Assembly: GCA_963753685.1 (NCBI GenBank)
Contig: CAVWDE010000008.1
Location: 310,001-374,000, forward strand
From: DATAOG01 sp963753685
Lineage (GTDB): Bacteria; Pseudomonadota; Alphaproteobacteria; Geminicoccales; Geminicoccaceae
Reading direction: 5' to 3'
Length of the DNA stretch: 64,000 bases
The notes under the pieces were generated by a model, which saw only the letters and a list, made by a program, of their open reading frames with translations, did not search any database and was not told where the DNA came from. The translations under genes and the position numbers were made by a program. Positions 45,441-53,777 of the stretch are shown one piece after another. Positions within the stretch are counted from its first letter, which is position 1, and each line of letters opens with the position of its first letter.

Positions 45441-45702
45441 TTGGAAGTCAACGTTTACGCCGCCAAGACCCACCTGTCCCGGCTGATCGATCAAGCGAAC
45501 GCCGGCGAGGAGGTGGTCATCACCCGGCACGGCCGGCCGGTGGCGCGGCTGGTGCCGGCTGGGCGGCGAGAGCCGCGCGTCGCCCGGCCTGCTCGAAGGC
45601 CAGGGATACTGGATCGCCGACGACTTCGATGCGCCGCTGCCGGACGATCTGCTCGATCTGTTTGAAGGCCGGGTCAAAGAACCGGGCACCGAGGGGCCGT
45701 GA
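45441..45702 (+). CDS. Phd/YefM-type antitoxin, apparent frameshift
   Basis: About 86 residues. The N-terminus (MEVNVYAAKTHLSRLIDQAN, then VITRHGRPVARLVP) is a Phd/YefM DNA-binding domain. Near 45558 the frame shifts, and the C-terminal toxin-binding tail continues in another frame (GLLEGQGYWIADDFDAPLPD, then DLLDLFEGR), ending in a TGA at 45700-45702 that overlaps the toxin start (GTGA). Both parts match one family, so a one-base error is likely; if real, the antitoxin would lose its neutralising tail. The TTG at 45441 is supported by AGGAGG five nucleotides upstream. Confidence 0.83.
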
Positions 45703-46079
45703 GCCTGCTCCTCGATACTCATCCCTTTGTCTGGTTCCTGCTCGATCCCAAGCGCATCCCCACGCGTCTGATGACGCTCCTGACCGATCCGAGCCGGATC
45801 GTTCACGTCAGCGCGGTCGCGATCTGGGAGGCGACGATCAAGACCGGCCTCGGCAAGCTCAACCTACCGCTCGACCGGCTCGAGGCGACGATCGCCGCGG
45901 CCGGCTTCACGGTGTTGCCCGTGACCGCGGCGCATGCGCTCGAGGTGCGGCACCTGCCGCCGCTGCACCGCGATCCCTTCGATCGTCTGCTGATCGCCCA
46001 GGCCCGCTACGAGAAGTTGACCCTGGTGACCTGCGACGCTGCGATCCGCCGCTATCCGGTCCGCACGCTCTGGGATTGA
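45699..46079 (+). CDS. PIN-domain toxin of a type II toxin-antitoxin module
   Basis: A 126-residue PIN-fold ribonuclease of the Sll0205-like group that pairs with Phd-type antitoxins. Catalytic acidic residues are seen in LLLDTHPFVWFL near the N-terminus, in WEATIKTGLGKL (Glu), in RDPFDRLLIAQA (two Asp) and in LVTCDAAIRRY. The GTG start overlaps the antitoxin stop by four bases. The toxin frame is intact, which is worth noting because the antitoxin frame appears broken. Confidence 0.9.
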   Translation: MSLLLDTHPFVWFLLDPKRIPTRLMTLLTDPSRIVHVSAVAIWEATIKTGLGKLNLPLDRLEATIAAAGFTVLPVTAAHALEVRHLPPLHRDPFDRLLIAQARYEKLTLVTCDAAIRRYPVRTLWD

Positions 46080-46181
46080 GCCGAGCCAGATCCATCCGCA
46101 ACCAGCCGCCCTGAGCGACCGGATTTGCGGGGGTACTGGCTGCACGCCGCCCTGCTCGCCCGCAAGCTCGGACCGGCCCAG

Positions 46182-47039
46182 TCAGTAGAGATTGGGCACC
46201 ACGTGCATCGCCTCGAGGCCGTCCTGCACGCCCTTCGGCCGCGGCTCGGCTTTCGGCAGCTTGGGCAGGTCGAGGCTGGTTTTCTCGTACGGGATCTGGC
46301 TCAGCATATGGCTGATCAGGTTGAGGCGCGCCCGGCGCTGGTCGTTGGAAGGAACGATGTACCACGGGGCGTAGGTGGTGTCGGTCGCCCGGATCATCTC
46401 CTGGTAGGCCTTGGTATAGGCCCACCAGCGCCGGACCGATTCGGTATCCATCGGGCTCAGCTTCCAGTGCTTGACCGGCTCGGTGACCCGCGACTCGAAC
46501 CGGCGCCGCTGCTCGCCCTGACTGACGTCGAGAAAATACTTCAGCAGGATGATGCCGTTGTCGATGATCTCGCGCTCGAATTGGGGTGTGACCTGCAGGA
46601 ACCGCAAGCTCTCCTCTTCGGTGCAAAAGCCCATGACGCGCTCGACCCCGGCCCGGTTGTACCAGGAGCGGTCGAACAGGATGACCTCGCCGGCGGCCGG
46701 GAAGTGCGCCATGTAGCGCTGGCTGTAGAGCTGCGTCTTCTCACGGTCCGAGGGCTTGGGCAGGGCGACATGCTTAAAGACCCGCGGGCTGGTGCGCTCG
46801 GTGATGCGACTGATCACGCCGCCCTTGCCGGCGGTATCGCGGCCCTCGAAGACGACGATGATCCGGGCGCCCGCAGCCACCGCCCAGGCCTGCAGCCGCG
46901 TGAGCTCGACCTGCAGCTTGGGGAGCTCCCGCTCGAAGTCCTTGCGCGCCATCTTCGGCGGGCGCGCGTCACTGCCGGCGACCGCCTCGGCGGCCTCGAG
47001 CTCGTGTTTGATCTTGGTCTTGCCCTTGCTCTTGGCCAT
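46182..47039 (-). CDS. ppk2: Polyphosphate kinase 2
   Basis: A 285-residue enzyme of the single-domain PPK2 family, which uses inorganic polyphosphate to phosphorylate nucleotides (or the reverse). Walker A is FEGRDTAGKGG, Walker B region is VILFDRSWYNRAGVERVMGF, and SPMDTESVRRWWAYTKAYQE plus WYIVPSNDQRRARLNLI are conserved lid and base-binding parts. ATG 47039 starts MAKSKGKTK; the frame is open further upstream without a better start. It sits between two toxin-antitoxin modules inside what should be one transporter operon. Confidence 0.95.
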   Translation of the reverse strand: MAKSKGKTKIKHELEAAEAVAGSDARPPKMARKDFERELPKLQVELTRLQAWAVAAGARIIVVFEGRDTAGKGGVISRITERTSPRVFKHVALPKPSDREKTQLYSQRYMAHFPAAGEVILFDRSWYNRAGVERVMGFCTEEESLRFLQVTPQFEREIIDNGIILLKYFLDVSQGEQRRRFESRVTEPVKHWKLSPMDTESVRRWWAYTKAYQEMIRATDTTYAPWYIVPSNDQRRARLNLISHMLSQIPYEKTSLDLPKLPKAEPRPKGVQDGLEAMHVVPNLY

Positions 47040-47167
47040 CACGCCCACCCCGTCGCTGCCCCGATCGCCATCAGCCGCGCCAGTGTGCTCACCGCAGTCT
47101 CTCCCGGCAAGTCCATAGCGCTGCGATCCAGTTGGCGCCACGCGGTCGAGCGCAAATCTCGGTCTCC

Positions 47168-47590
47168 CTAGTTTGCAGCCCACGGATCGACAAGGACAAT
47201 CCCGAGGTTCGCGAAATGCCGCGCATTGCGGGTCGCCAGCGTCGCGCGTCGGGCAGCGACGATGCCTGCGATCTGGGCATCGCGGATCTCGACCGGCCGG
47301 CCGGCCCGTCGCTGGCGGGCTGCAATCAGCGCCGCCTCGCGCGCGGCCTGCTGCTCGAACGGCAGAATGCGGCCTTCGAAGTCCTCGACCAGCGCCCGGG
47401 CGAAGGCGTCTTCGAGCCGGCGGCGCCGGCGTCCCGGCGTGAGCAGCTCCAGGCCGAACTGGATCTCGAACACGCTCACTGCGGTGGTCCAGGCCGAGTC
47501 CGAGGGCTGACGGTCGAGCCATTCGACCACGACCGGGTCAACCTCCTGCCGCATCAGGGCGGAGATCACGTTGGTATCGAGGACGATCAT
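47168..47590 (-). CDS. PIN-domain toxin, FitB/VapC type
   Basis: A 140-residue PIN-fold ribonuclease. It starts MIVLDTNVISALMRQEVDP with the first catalytic Asp, then VSVFEIQFGLELL (Glu), and IRDAQIAGIVAARRATLATRN with the later acidic residues, ending LVDPW. The arrangement is that of FitB-like toxins. The ATG overlaps the antitoxin stop by four bases (ATGA). Frame intact. Confidence 0.92.
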   Translation of the reverse strand: MIVLDTNVISALMRQEVDPVVVEWLDRQPSDSAWTTAVSVFEIQFGLELLTPGRRRRRLEDAFARALVEDFEGRILPFEQQAAREAALIAARQRRAGRPVEIRDAQIAGIVAARRATLATRNARHFANLGIVLVDPWAAN

Positions 47591-47835
47591 TCCTCGAAGG
47601 TCGCCGGCTCCGCCGTCTCGCCGCGCAACTCGGGCAGCTCGCCCTCGAGCCCGATGCCGGCGAAGCGCGCCCGCAGACGACTGCCGAGGGGCGTTTTCGC
47701 AACGTCCTCATCTCTTACGGCGTTGCGCAGGATTTCACGGACCTCCTCCTCGGTGCTACGCCCGTGCCGCCGCGCGCGGCGCTGCAGGCGCGCCTTCACG
47801 TCATCTTCCAGATTGCGGACCACGAGCTGAGCCAT
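47587..47835 (-). CDS. Ribbon-helix-helix antitoxin, FitA type
   Basis: An 82-residue protein. The N-terminus MAQLVVRNLEDDVKARLQRR, then GRSTEEEVREILRNAV, is the FitA-like ribbon-helix-helix fold that binds DNA as a dimer; the C-terminal tail (LPELRGETAEPATFEE) is acidic and would occupy the toxin active site. ATG 47835 is preferred over ATG 47841 because AGGAG then sits at the normal seven-nucleotide spacing. That ribosome site lies inside the large operator palindrome at 47842-47879. Confidence 0.9.
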   Translation of the reverse strand: MAQLVVRNLEDDVKARLQRRARRHGRSTEEEVREILRNAVRDEDVAKTPLGSRLRARFAGIGLEGELPELRGETAEPATFEE

Positions 47836-47841
47836 TGCCAT

Positions 47842-47879
47842 TCTCCTGTCCTCGATATCACGATATCGAAAACAGGAGA
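47842..47879. promoter_or_regulatory. 38-bp centre-symmetric operator of the FitAB-like module
   Basis: Two nested inverted repeats share one centre at 47860/47861: TCGATATC-AC-GATATCGA (47852-47869) inside TCTCCTGT (47842-47849) and ACAGGAGA (47872-47879). It lies directly ahead of the antitoxin and 20 bp after the permease stop. RHH antitoxins of the FitA type bind inverted repeats in their own promoters, so autoregulation is a fair inference. Confidence 0.75.
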
Positions 47880-47899
47880 GCCGTTCAAGCCTCACTGCA

Positions 47900-48796
47900 C
47901 TACCGGTCCTTGGGGTCGAGGGCGTCGCGCAGGCCGTCGCCGATGAAGTTGAAGCAGAACAGGGTCACGGCCAGGAAGGTCGCGGGGAAGATCAGCAGCC
48001 AGGGGGCGGATTCCATCTGGGCGGCGCCCTCCGAGATCAGGACGCCCCAGGAGGTCAGCGGCTCCTGCACGCCGAGGCCGAGAAAACTGAGGAAGGATTC
48101 AGTCAGGATCACCTGGGGCACGGTCAGGGTGACGTAGATCACCACGGGCCCGAGCACGTTCGGGATGATGTGGCGGGTCACGATCTTGCGGTTGGGGACG
48201 CCGGCGGCGCGCGCGGCCTCGATGAACTCCTTGGCCTTCACCGAGAGCGTCTGGCCACGCACGATCCGGGCCATGGTCAGCCACTCGATCGCCCCGATCG
48301 CGATGAAAATGAGGAAAAAATGGCGGCCGAACACGACCATCAGCAGGATCACGAAGAACATGAAGGGCAGCGAGTACATGACGTCGACGAAGCGCATCAT
48401 CAGATTGTCGATGCGGCCGCCGACGTAGCCCGCGACCGCCCCGAAGGTGACGCCGATCACGAGGCTGACCGCGGTCGCGAGCAGGCCGACCAGGAGCGAG
48501 ACCCGGCCGCCGTAGAGGGTGCGCACGAACAGATCGCGGCCGTTGCCGTCGGTCCCGAACCAATGGCCGGTAGCAAAGTCGGGCGGCATCTGGATCCGGT
48601 CCCAGAAGACCTCGTCGTAGGCGTAGGGGCTGAGCCAGGGAGCGAGCAGGGCGAGCAGCGCGATGATCCCCAGCACGACCATCGCGACCACCGCCGCCCG
48701 GTTGCGCAACAGCCGCCGGCGGGCGTCCTGCCAGAGCGAGCGGCCCTCGACCTCGGCTGCCGCTTCGAGCGCCTCCGGGCGGAACGCCACGCTCAT
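47900..48796 (-). CDS. Oligopeptide ABC transporter permease, OppC type
   Basis: A 298-residue inner-membrane permease. OppC marks are WFGTDGNGRDLFVRTLYGGR, VSLLVGLLATAVSLVIG, the coupling loop KEFIEAARAAGVPNRKIVTR and SFLSFLGLGVQEPLTSWG. Its start overlaps the OppB stop by four bases. After its stop the operon would normally continue into the two ATPases, but here the FitAB-like module follows after 65 bp and the ATPases lie about 3 kb on. Confidence 0.94.
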   Translation of the reverse strand: MSVAFRPEALEAAAEVEGRSLWQDARRRLLRNRAAVVAMVVLGIIALLALLAPWLSPYAYDEVFWDRIQMPPDFATGHWFGTDGNGRDLFVRTLYGGRVSLLVGLLATAVSLVIGVTFGAVAGYVGGRIDNLMMRFVDVMYSLPFMFFVILLMVVFGRHFFLIFIAIGAIEWLTMARIVRGQTLSVKAKEFIEAARAAGVPNRKIVTRHIIPNVLGPVVIYVTLTVPQVILTESFLSFLGLGVQEPLTSWGVLISEGAAQMESAPWLLIFPATFLAVTLFCFNFIGDGLRDALDPKDR

Positions 48797-49716
48797 CGCT
48801 GCTGCACCTTGGGATCGAGCAGGCCGTAGAGCAGGTCGACCGCGAGGTTGAGCAGGATGATCAGCACCGCATAGGTGATCACCGTGCCCATCACCAAAGT
48901 ATAGTCGCGGTTCAGCGCCCCCTGGACGAAGTAGCGGCCGATCCCGGGAATCCCGAAAATCGTCTCGATCACCACCGAGCCGGTGACCAGCTGGGCGGTC
49001 GCCGGGCCGAGGTAGGAGACCACGGGCAAAAGGGCGCCCTTGAGCGCGTGGCGGACGACCACGACGCGCTCGCGCAGACCCTTGGCACGCGCCGTCCGGA
49101 TGTAGTTGGCGTGCAGCACCTCGATCATGCTGCCGCGGGTCAGGCGCGCGATGTAGGCGATCTGGGGCAGCGCCAGCGCGATCACCGGCAGGACGAGGTT
49201 CGAGGGCGCGCCGCCGTTCCAGCCGGCGACCGGCAGCCAGCGCAGCCAGACCCCGAAGACCAGGGTCAGGAGCGGCGCCATGACGAAGTTCGGGATCGTG
49301 ATCCCGGTCATCGCGCTCGCCATGACGGCGTGGTCGTAGCCGGTGTTCTGGCGCAGCGCCGCGAGCGTGCCGAGCGTGATGCCGAGCAGGATCGCAAGGC
49401 CGATCGCAAGGCCGCCGACCTCGAGGCTGGCCGGAAAGCCGGTCGCCAGCAGCTCAGCCACCGTGAAGTCCCGGTATTTGAACGACGGCCCGAAGTCGCC
49501 GTGCAGCACGCCTGCCAGATAGTCGCGGTACTGCAGCAGCAGCGGCTGGTCGAGGTGGTAGGCCTTGAGGACGTTCTTCTCGATCTCGACCGGCAGCGCC
49601 CGCTCGCGATCGAACGGGCCGCCGGGGGCGATCCGCATCATGAAAAAGGCGACCGTGACGATCACCAGGAGGGTCGGGATGGCGGTCAGCAGGCGGCGGA
49701 TGACGTAGGCGCCCAT
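48793..49716 (-). CDS. Oligopeptide ABC transporter permease, OppB type
   Basis: A 307-residue inner-membrane permease: YVIRRLLTAIPTLLVIVTVA first helix, APGGPFDRERALPVEIEKN, DFGPSFKYRDFTV, and coupling loop IRTARAKGLRERVVVVRHAL, all typical of OppB. GIPGIGRYFVQGALNRDYTL follows. It starts 55 bp after the binding-protein gene and overlaps oppC-like by four bases. Confidence 0.95.
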   Translation of the reverse strand: MGAYVIRRLLTAIPTLLVIVTVAFFMMRIAPGGPFDRERALPVEIEKNVLKAYHLDQPLLLQYRDYLAGVLHGDFGPSFKYRDFTVAELLATGFPASLEVGGLAIGLAILLGITLGTLAALRQNTGYDHAVMASAMTGITIPNFVMAPLLTLVFGVWLRWLPVAGWNGGAPSNLVLPVIALALPQIAYIARLTRGSMIEVLHANYIRTARAKGLRERVVVVRHALKGALLPVVSYLGPATAQLVTGSVVIETIFGIPGIGRYFVQGALNRDYTLVMGTVITYAVLIILLNLAVDLLYGLLDPKVQQR

Positions 49717-49770
49717 GGGGGCGGTTGGCCTTGCCGATTCCGAAGGCGCGGGCGCGGCGCCGCCCGCCGC

Positions 49771-51375
49771 TCAGCGCTCGAGGCTGAGGTAGCGGGTGCG
49801 ATGGATGTCCTTGGTGTTGTCGACCCAGCCCTTGACCGAGTTCGCGACCAGGTCCTTGGAGACGTAGTAGAAGATCGGGATGTTGGGCATGTCGGTCATC
49901 GCGACCGCCTCGGCCTGGTGGAGCAGCTGGGCGCGGGCCTTGAGGTCGGCGGTCCTGGAGGCCTCGGCCATGAAGCGGTCGAACGCCGGGCTGGCGTAGC
50001 CCGCGTAGTTCAGGACCCCGGTCGTGCTCTCCATCAGATAGAGGAAGTTCTGGGCGTCGTTGTAGTCGGCGATCCAGGCGGCGCGCGCGACCTGGAAGTT
50101 GCCCTGCTGAAGGTCGTTGTAGTGAACCTTGACCTCGCTGTTGAAGAGCTCGGTGTCGACCCCGAGCTGCTTCCACATGGCGGCGATGGCGATCGCGACC
50201 TTCTTGTGGGTCTCGGAGGTGTTGTAGCGGAGCGTCACCTTGAGCGGATGATCCGGGCCGAAGCCGGCGGCCGCGAGCAGCTGCTTGGCCTTGGCCAGAC
50301 GATCCGGATAGGGCACCTCCTTCCAGTCGACGTAGGCGGGCTCGCCGTAGTTGCCGGTGCCGGGCGGCACGAAGCTGTAGGCGGGCAGCTCGCCGGTGCG
50401 CAGGATCTTGTCGGTGATCGCCGCGCGGTCGATCGCCATCGCCAGCGCCTGGCGCAGCCCCTGGTTGTCGAAGGGCGCCTTGCGGACATTGATCGCGTAA
50501 TAATAGATGCCGAGATAGGGCGCGATCCGGGTTTCCTCGGGCAGGTTCTCCTTGAGCCAGTCGATCTGATCCGAGGCGAAGTCGTACTGGACGTCGATCT
50601 CGCCGGCGCGGAAGCGCTTGGTCGCGGCGTTGCGCTCCTCCGCCGGATAGAAGATGACGCTGTCGATCGCGACCTGGTCGGCGTCGTAAAAGGCCGGATT
50701 CTTGACCGACTTGATGTGGTCGTTGGGGACCCACTCGACCACCGTATAGGGCCCGTTGCCGACGATGTTGCCGGGCTTGACCCAGTCCTTGCCGAGCTGT
50801 TCGACCTTGTGCCTGGGCACCGGGAAGGCGGTGTAGTGGGTCAGCTGCTCGAGGAAGTAGGGGGTCGGGCTCTCGAGGGTGACCTCGAGCGTCCTGGGAC
50901 CCTGCGCGCGCACCCCGAGCTCGTCAGGGTCGGCGATCGCGCCCTCGTTGATCGGCTTGGCGTTCTTGATCGTGTACAGGAGCGAGGCGTACTCGGCGGC
51001 GGTCGCCGGGTCGAGGATGCGATGGAACGCAAACAGGAAGTCGTCGGCGGTCACCGGCACGCCGTCGGACCAGGTGTGATCGCGCAGCTTGAAGGTGTAG
51101 ACCAGACCGTCGTCGCTCACCTGCCAGCTCTCGGCGGCCCCTGGAATCACGCTGCCGTCGGCCGCCTCGGTGGTCAGGCCCAGGAACATGTCGCCGATGA
51201 TCCGGTTCTCCCAGGTTCCGGTCACATGGTGCGGGTCGAGGGTGTCGGGCTCGCCGGAGTTGGCGATCCGGAGCTCGCTGGCATGGGCCGGCGCGCCCCC
51301 GAAACCCGGAACCAGACCCAGGGTCAGGACCAGGCCGAGAACGGCCCGGCGCGCGCCGATGCGATCCGGCCACAT
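49771..51375 (-). CDS. Oligopeptide-binding protein, OppA type
   Basis: A 534-residue periplasmic solute-binding family 5 protein. The signal peptide (RRAVLGLVLTLGLVPGFGG) is cleaved near AHAS. OppA marks include ANSGEPDTLDPHHVTGTWEN, AESWQVSDDGLVYTFKLRDH, WSDGVPVTADDFLFAFHRIL, NGPYTVVEWVPNDHIKSVKN and IPIFYYVSK; these fit peptide-type OppA more than DppA. A strong ribosome site (GGAGGAGG) precedes ATG 51375. It is the first gene of the second oligopeptide operon in the window. Confidence 0.95.
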   Translation of the reverse strand: MWPDRIGARRAVLGLVLTLGLVPGFGGAPAHASELRIANSGEPDTLDPHHVTGTWENRIIGDMFLGLTTEAADGSVIPGAAESWQVSDDGLVYTFKLRDHTWSDGVPVTADDFLFAFHRILDPATAAEYASLLYTIKNAKPINEGAIADPDELGVRAQGPRTLEVTLESPTPYFLEQLTHYTAFPVPRHKVEQLGKDWVKPGNIVGNGPYTVVEWVPNDHIKSVKNPAFYDADQVAIDSVIFYPAEERNAATKRFRAGEIDVQYDFASDQIDWLKENLPEETRIAPYLGIYYYAINVRKAPFDNQGLRQALAMAIDRAAITDKILRTGELPAYSFVPPGTGNYGEPAYVDWKEVPYPDRLAKAKQLLAAAGFGPDHPLKVTLRYNTSETHKKVAIAIAAMWKQLGVDTELFNSEVKVHYNDLQQGNFQVARAAWIADYNDAQNFLYLMESTTGVLNYAGYASPAFDRFMAEASRTADLKARAQLLHQAEAVAMTDMPNIPIFYYVSKDLVANSVKGWVDNTKDIHRTRYLSLER

Positions 51376-51559
51376 GGCCAACCTCCTCCGCTGACCCGGC
51401 GCCGGCTCGCCGACGCGCGCATCAGGTGCAAGCTCGCCAAGGAATCTAGCACGCCCCGATACCGTCACAAACGCAAAGCGCGCAGTGGGCCTGAGGAACC
51501 CAGGAGGGCCTGGTTCAGGGTCGCGGAACGGCGCCAGGGCCTGCCTTACGAGGCGTGGC

Positions 51560-52114
51560 TTAGAAGAAGCGCTCCGGCACGCTGATGATGTCGCCTGGCT
51601 GAACCGGAGTATCGACCCGCGTCGGGAACGAGCAGCCATTGCGCTCGATCGTCGCGCCCGACTGGTCGGCCCGGTAGGTGTACCCCCCGGCGAGTGCCAC
51701 CCCGTTGGTCAGGGTGATGCCGTCCCGATATTCGTAGCTGCCTGGCTTGTTGACCTCGCCGAGGACGTAGAAGGACCGGTAGGTCTTGAGCTCGACGTTG
51801 ACCTGCGGGCTGACCAGGAACTGGTCCTTTTTCAGACGCTCCTCGATCTGGTCCTCGAGCTCGCGCGTGGTCAGGCCGCCGGCTTTGAACTCGCCGACCA
51901 GCGGCAGCGCCAGGAAGCCCTGGCCGTCGATCGTGAACGGGCCGGACATGTCCGGCTGCCGGAAGATGGTCACCTGAACGCTGTCGGCCGGCCCGAGCCG
52001 GTAGCCGGCCAGACCCTCGGCGGGTGGCACGCCGCCTTTGCACGCCGGGACGCTGTTGGAGGAGCACGCCGCCAGCCAGGCGACGCCGAACAGCACCAGA
52101 GCCAGCCGCTTCAC
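51560..52114 (-). CDS. Polysaccharide export lipoprotein, short Wza-like
   Basis: A 184-residue protein with a lipoprotein signal (LFGVAWLAAC). It has the export domain YRLGPADSVQVTIFRQPDM, LALPLVGEFKAGGLTTRELE and VELKTYRSFYVLGEVNKPGS (the SLBB-like second part). This is only half the size of E. coli Wza and corresponds to the periplasmic ring domains without the transmembrane helix. No glycosyltransferases, Wzc-like kinase or other capsule genes are adjacent. The GTG start overlaps the stop of the small membrane gene upstream (GTGA). Confidence 0.9.
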   Translation of the reverse strand: MKRLALVLFGVAWLAACSSNSVPACKGGVPPAEGLAGYRLGPADSVQVTIFRQPDMSGPFTIDGQGFLALPLVGEFKAGGLTTRELEDQIEERLKKDQFLVSPQVNVELKTYRSFYVLGEVNKPGSYEYRDGITLTNGVALAGGYTYRADQSGATIERNGCSFPTRVDTPVQPGDIISVPERFF

Positions 52115-52281
52115 GCGCTCGGCCGATCGCGGCGCTGCAGCCCAGCGAGCGCGAAGAGCAGTCCGCCAAGCAGCATGAAGACCATGGGCGACCATCCGAC
52201 CGACGTGAGCGGCACGCCGATGCAAGAGCTGACGAGATCGAGCGCTGCAAGCAGGAAACACAGCAGACCAAGAAGCGACAT
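52111..52281 (-). CDS. Small two-helix membrane protein, 56 residues
   Basis: Translation gives MSLLGLLCFLLAALDLVSSC, a short polar turn, then VFMLLGGLLFALAGLQRRDR: two hydrophobic helices and a basic end. GAGGT lies about nine nucleotides ahead of ATG 52281, and its stop overlaps the start of the Wza-like gene by four bases, which supports real expression and coupling. It may help place or regulate the export lipoprotein; no family is recognised. Confidence 0.6.
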   Translation of the reverse strand: MSLLGLLCFLLAALDLVSSCIGVPLTSVGWSPMVFMLLGGLLFALAGLQRRDRPSA

Positions 52282-52410
52282 AGTTGAGGTACCTCGTTGG
52301 TGCTAGCGGATTGGCGGTCGGTGGGCAAGCCCTTCGAGCGGATTGGCGCACCATAGGCCGCATCGCCGACGGCTCATGCCCCCTCGCTGGGGCGGCCGGG
52401 AGCCGCGGAT

Positions 52411-52938
52411 CTACTCGATGTGCGGGCTCGCGATCGCGGGTTCGATCGTGCCCAGGCGGGCTGAGCGCGCCCCGGTCGGCGCGGCATCGGTGGCGCGCAC
52501 GACGCTGAACGTGGCACTCTCGCGGCCGGTGCCCTGATAGCGCACCGACCCGAGCGCACCGTCGCGGCAATTCATCGTGATCCGGCTCGGCGCGACCTCG
52601 TCCTGCCCGAACAGGGTCGGCAGATGCAGGGTGGCGTCGACCAGCCGGACATCGCGCCGCTTGCCGTCGGCGCTCGGATCGAACAGCAGATAGACCCGCC
52701 CACCGCCCTCCGGCACCTCGACCGGCCCGACCCCGAAGGGCAGGTCGCCGACCGCCGCCCGCACGGCCTGCAGCGGCACCCCGAAGCTCGCGGTGAGCGG
52801 CGGCACGCCGCACGCGATGCTGCCGATCTCGACGATCTCCGGCTGGCTCGCGATGCGCGCCCACGCGTAGCCGCTACCGAACGCGACGGCGACGGCGAGG
52901 GCGAGACAGCCAGCGAGCTTGATCCTGGCCGTGGTCAT
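52411..52938 (-). CDS. Exported protein of unknown function
   Basis: A 175-residue protein with an N-terminal hydrophobic signal-anchor (LAGCLALAVAVAFGSGYAWA). The remainder is soluble and beta-rich, with two cysteines (SIACGVPPL and MNCRDGALG) that could pair. No family is recognised. GGAGG precedes ATG 52938. It lies 59 bp downstream of the anti-sigma gene and may be part of the ECF regulon operon. Confidence 0.65.
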   Translation of the reverse strand: MTTARIKLAGCLALAVAVAFGSGYAWARIASQPEIVEIGSIACGVPPLTASFGVPLQAVRAAVGDLPFGVGPVEVPEGGGRVYLLFDPSADGKRRDVRLVDATLHLPTLFGQDEVAPSRITMNCRDGALGSVRYQGTGRESATFSVVRATDAAPTGARSARLGTIEPAIASPHIE

Positions 52939-52997
52939 CTCGGCCTCCGTCACTTCGCCTGGATCGTGGAGCCTTGCTTCGTCCGCTCGTACGCCCT

Positions 52998-53777
52998 CTA
53001 GAGGTGGTCGGCGGGCTCCTCCGCCCCGAGCTCCGAGGCGATCGCGACCAGCTGCGAGTCGGGCGTATCCGCGACCAGCGCGTAGGTCAGATCGCCATCG
53101 TGCCAATAGCCGGCGGTGAGGTCGCCGACCTCGACCAGCTCGACCTCCTGTCCGAACGCGGCCGGCTCCGACGACAGGCACAGGGTCAGCCGGTGACCGT
53201 CGCCGTCCTCGTAGATGAGCTGCGCCATCGGCCGGTCGCCGGCGGCCAGGAGGCGCCCGCCGACCAGCCGCAGGCCGAGCGCGTCCAGGACCGGGATCTC
53301 GACCGGCTCGCCCAGACGGCTGGAGAACCAGGCGGCCATCTCGACCGTGGACGCCGCGGTCAGCTCGACCGGCCGCCGGGTGTCCTCGCCGAACACCTGA
53401 TGGGCCTGGGCCGCCTTCAGCACCAGCGCCGGGATCCGGTTGTCGAGATAGTTCTGATACAGCTCGCGGCCCGACCACCCGGTGACCAGCAGCAGGGCGA
53501 CGGTCGCCACCCGACGCAGCCAGCCGCGGTAGCGGGGCCGGGCCAGCCGGCCGGCGAGCGCACGCTGCAAGCGCATCGTGGTCGGATCGTCGGCGGCCAC
53601 GTCGAGCGCCTGCAGCCGGCGCCGGAGCGCGTCCTTGTCCCGGGCATAGTCGGCTACGCGCCGAAGGTCGTCGGCATGATAACCGAGATAGGCGAGCACG
53701 GCGGTGCAACGGCCCTCGGACAGCTGACCGTCGACGAACCCCTGCAGCTCGTCCTCGTCGATGTCGGACGGGCTCAT
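52998..53777 (-). CDS. Transmembrane anti-sigma factor
   Basis: A 259-residue protein. The N-terminal cytoplasmic part (DEDELQGFVDGQLSEGR ... AYLGYHADDLRRVADYARD) is the sigma-binding domain of the RsiW/FecR-like class, without the zinc-binding HxxxCxxC motif. One transmembrane helix follows near residue 90 (VATVALLLVTGWSG), then a periplasmic domain that probably senses the signal. It overlaps the sigma factor gene by four bases, the usual arrangement for a partner pair. Confidence 0.87.
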   Translation of the reverse strand: MSPSDIDEDELQGFVDGQLSEGRCTAVLAYLGYHADDLRRVADYARDKDALRRRLQALDVAADDPTTMRLQRALAGRLARPRYRGWLRRVATVALLLVTGWSGRELYQNYLDNRIPALVLKAAQAHQVFGEDTRRPVELTAASTVEMAAWFSSRLGEPVEIPVLDALGLRLVGGRLLAAGDRPMAQLIYEDGDGHRLTLCLSSEPAAFGQEVELVEVGDLTAGYWHDGDLTYALVADTPDSQLVAIASELGAEEPADHL

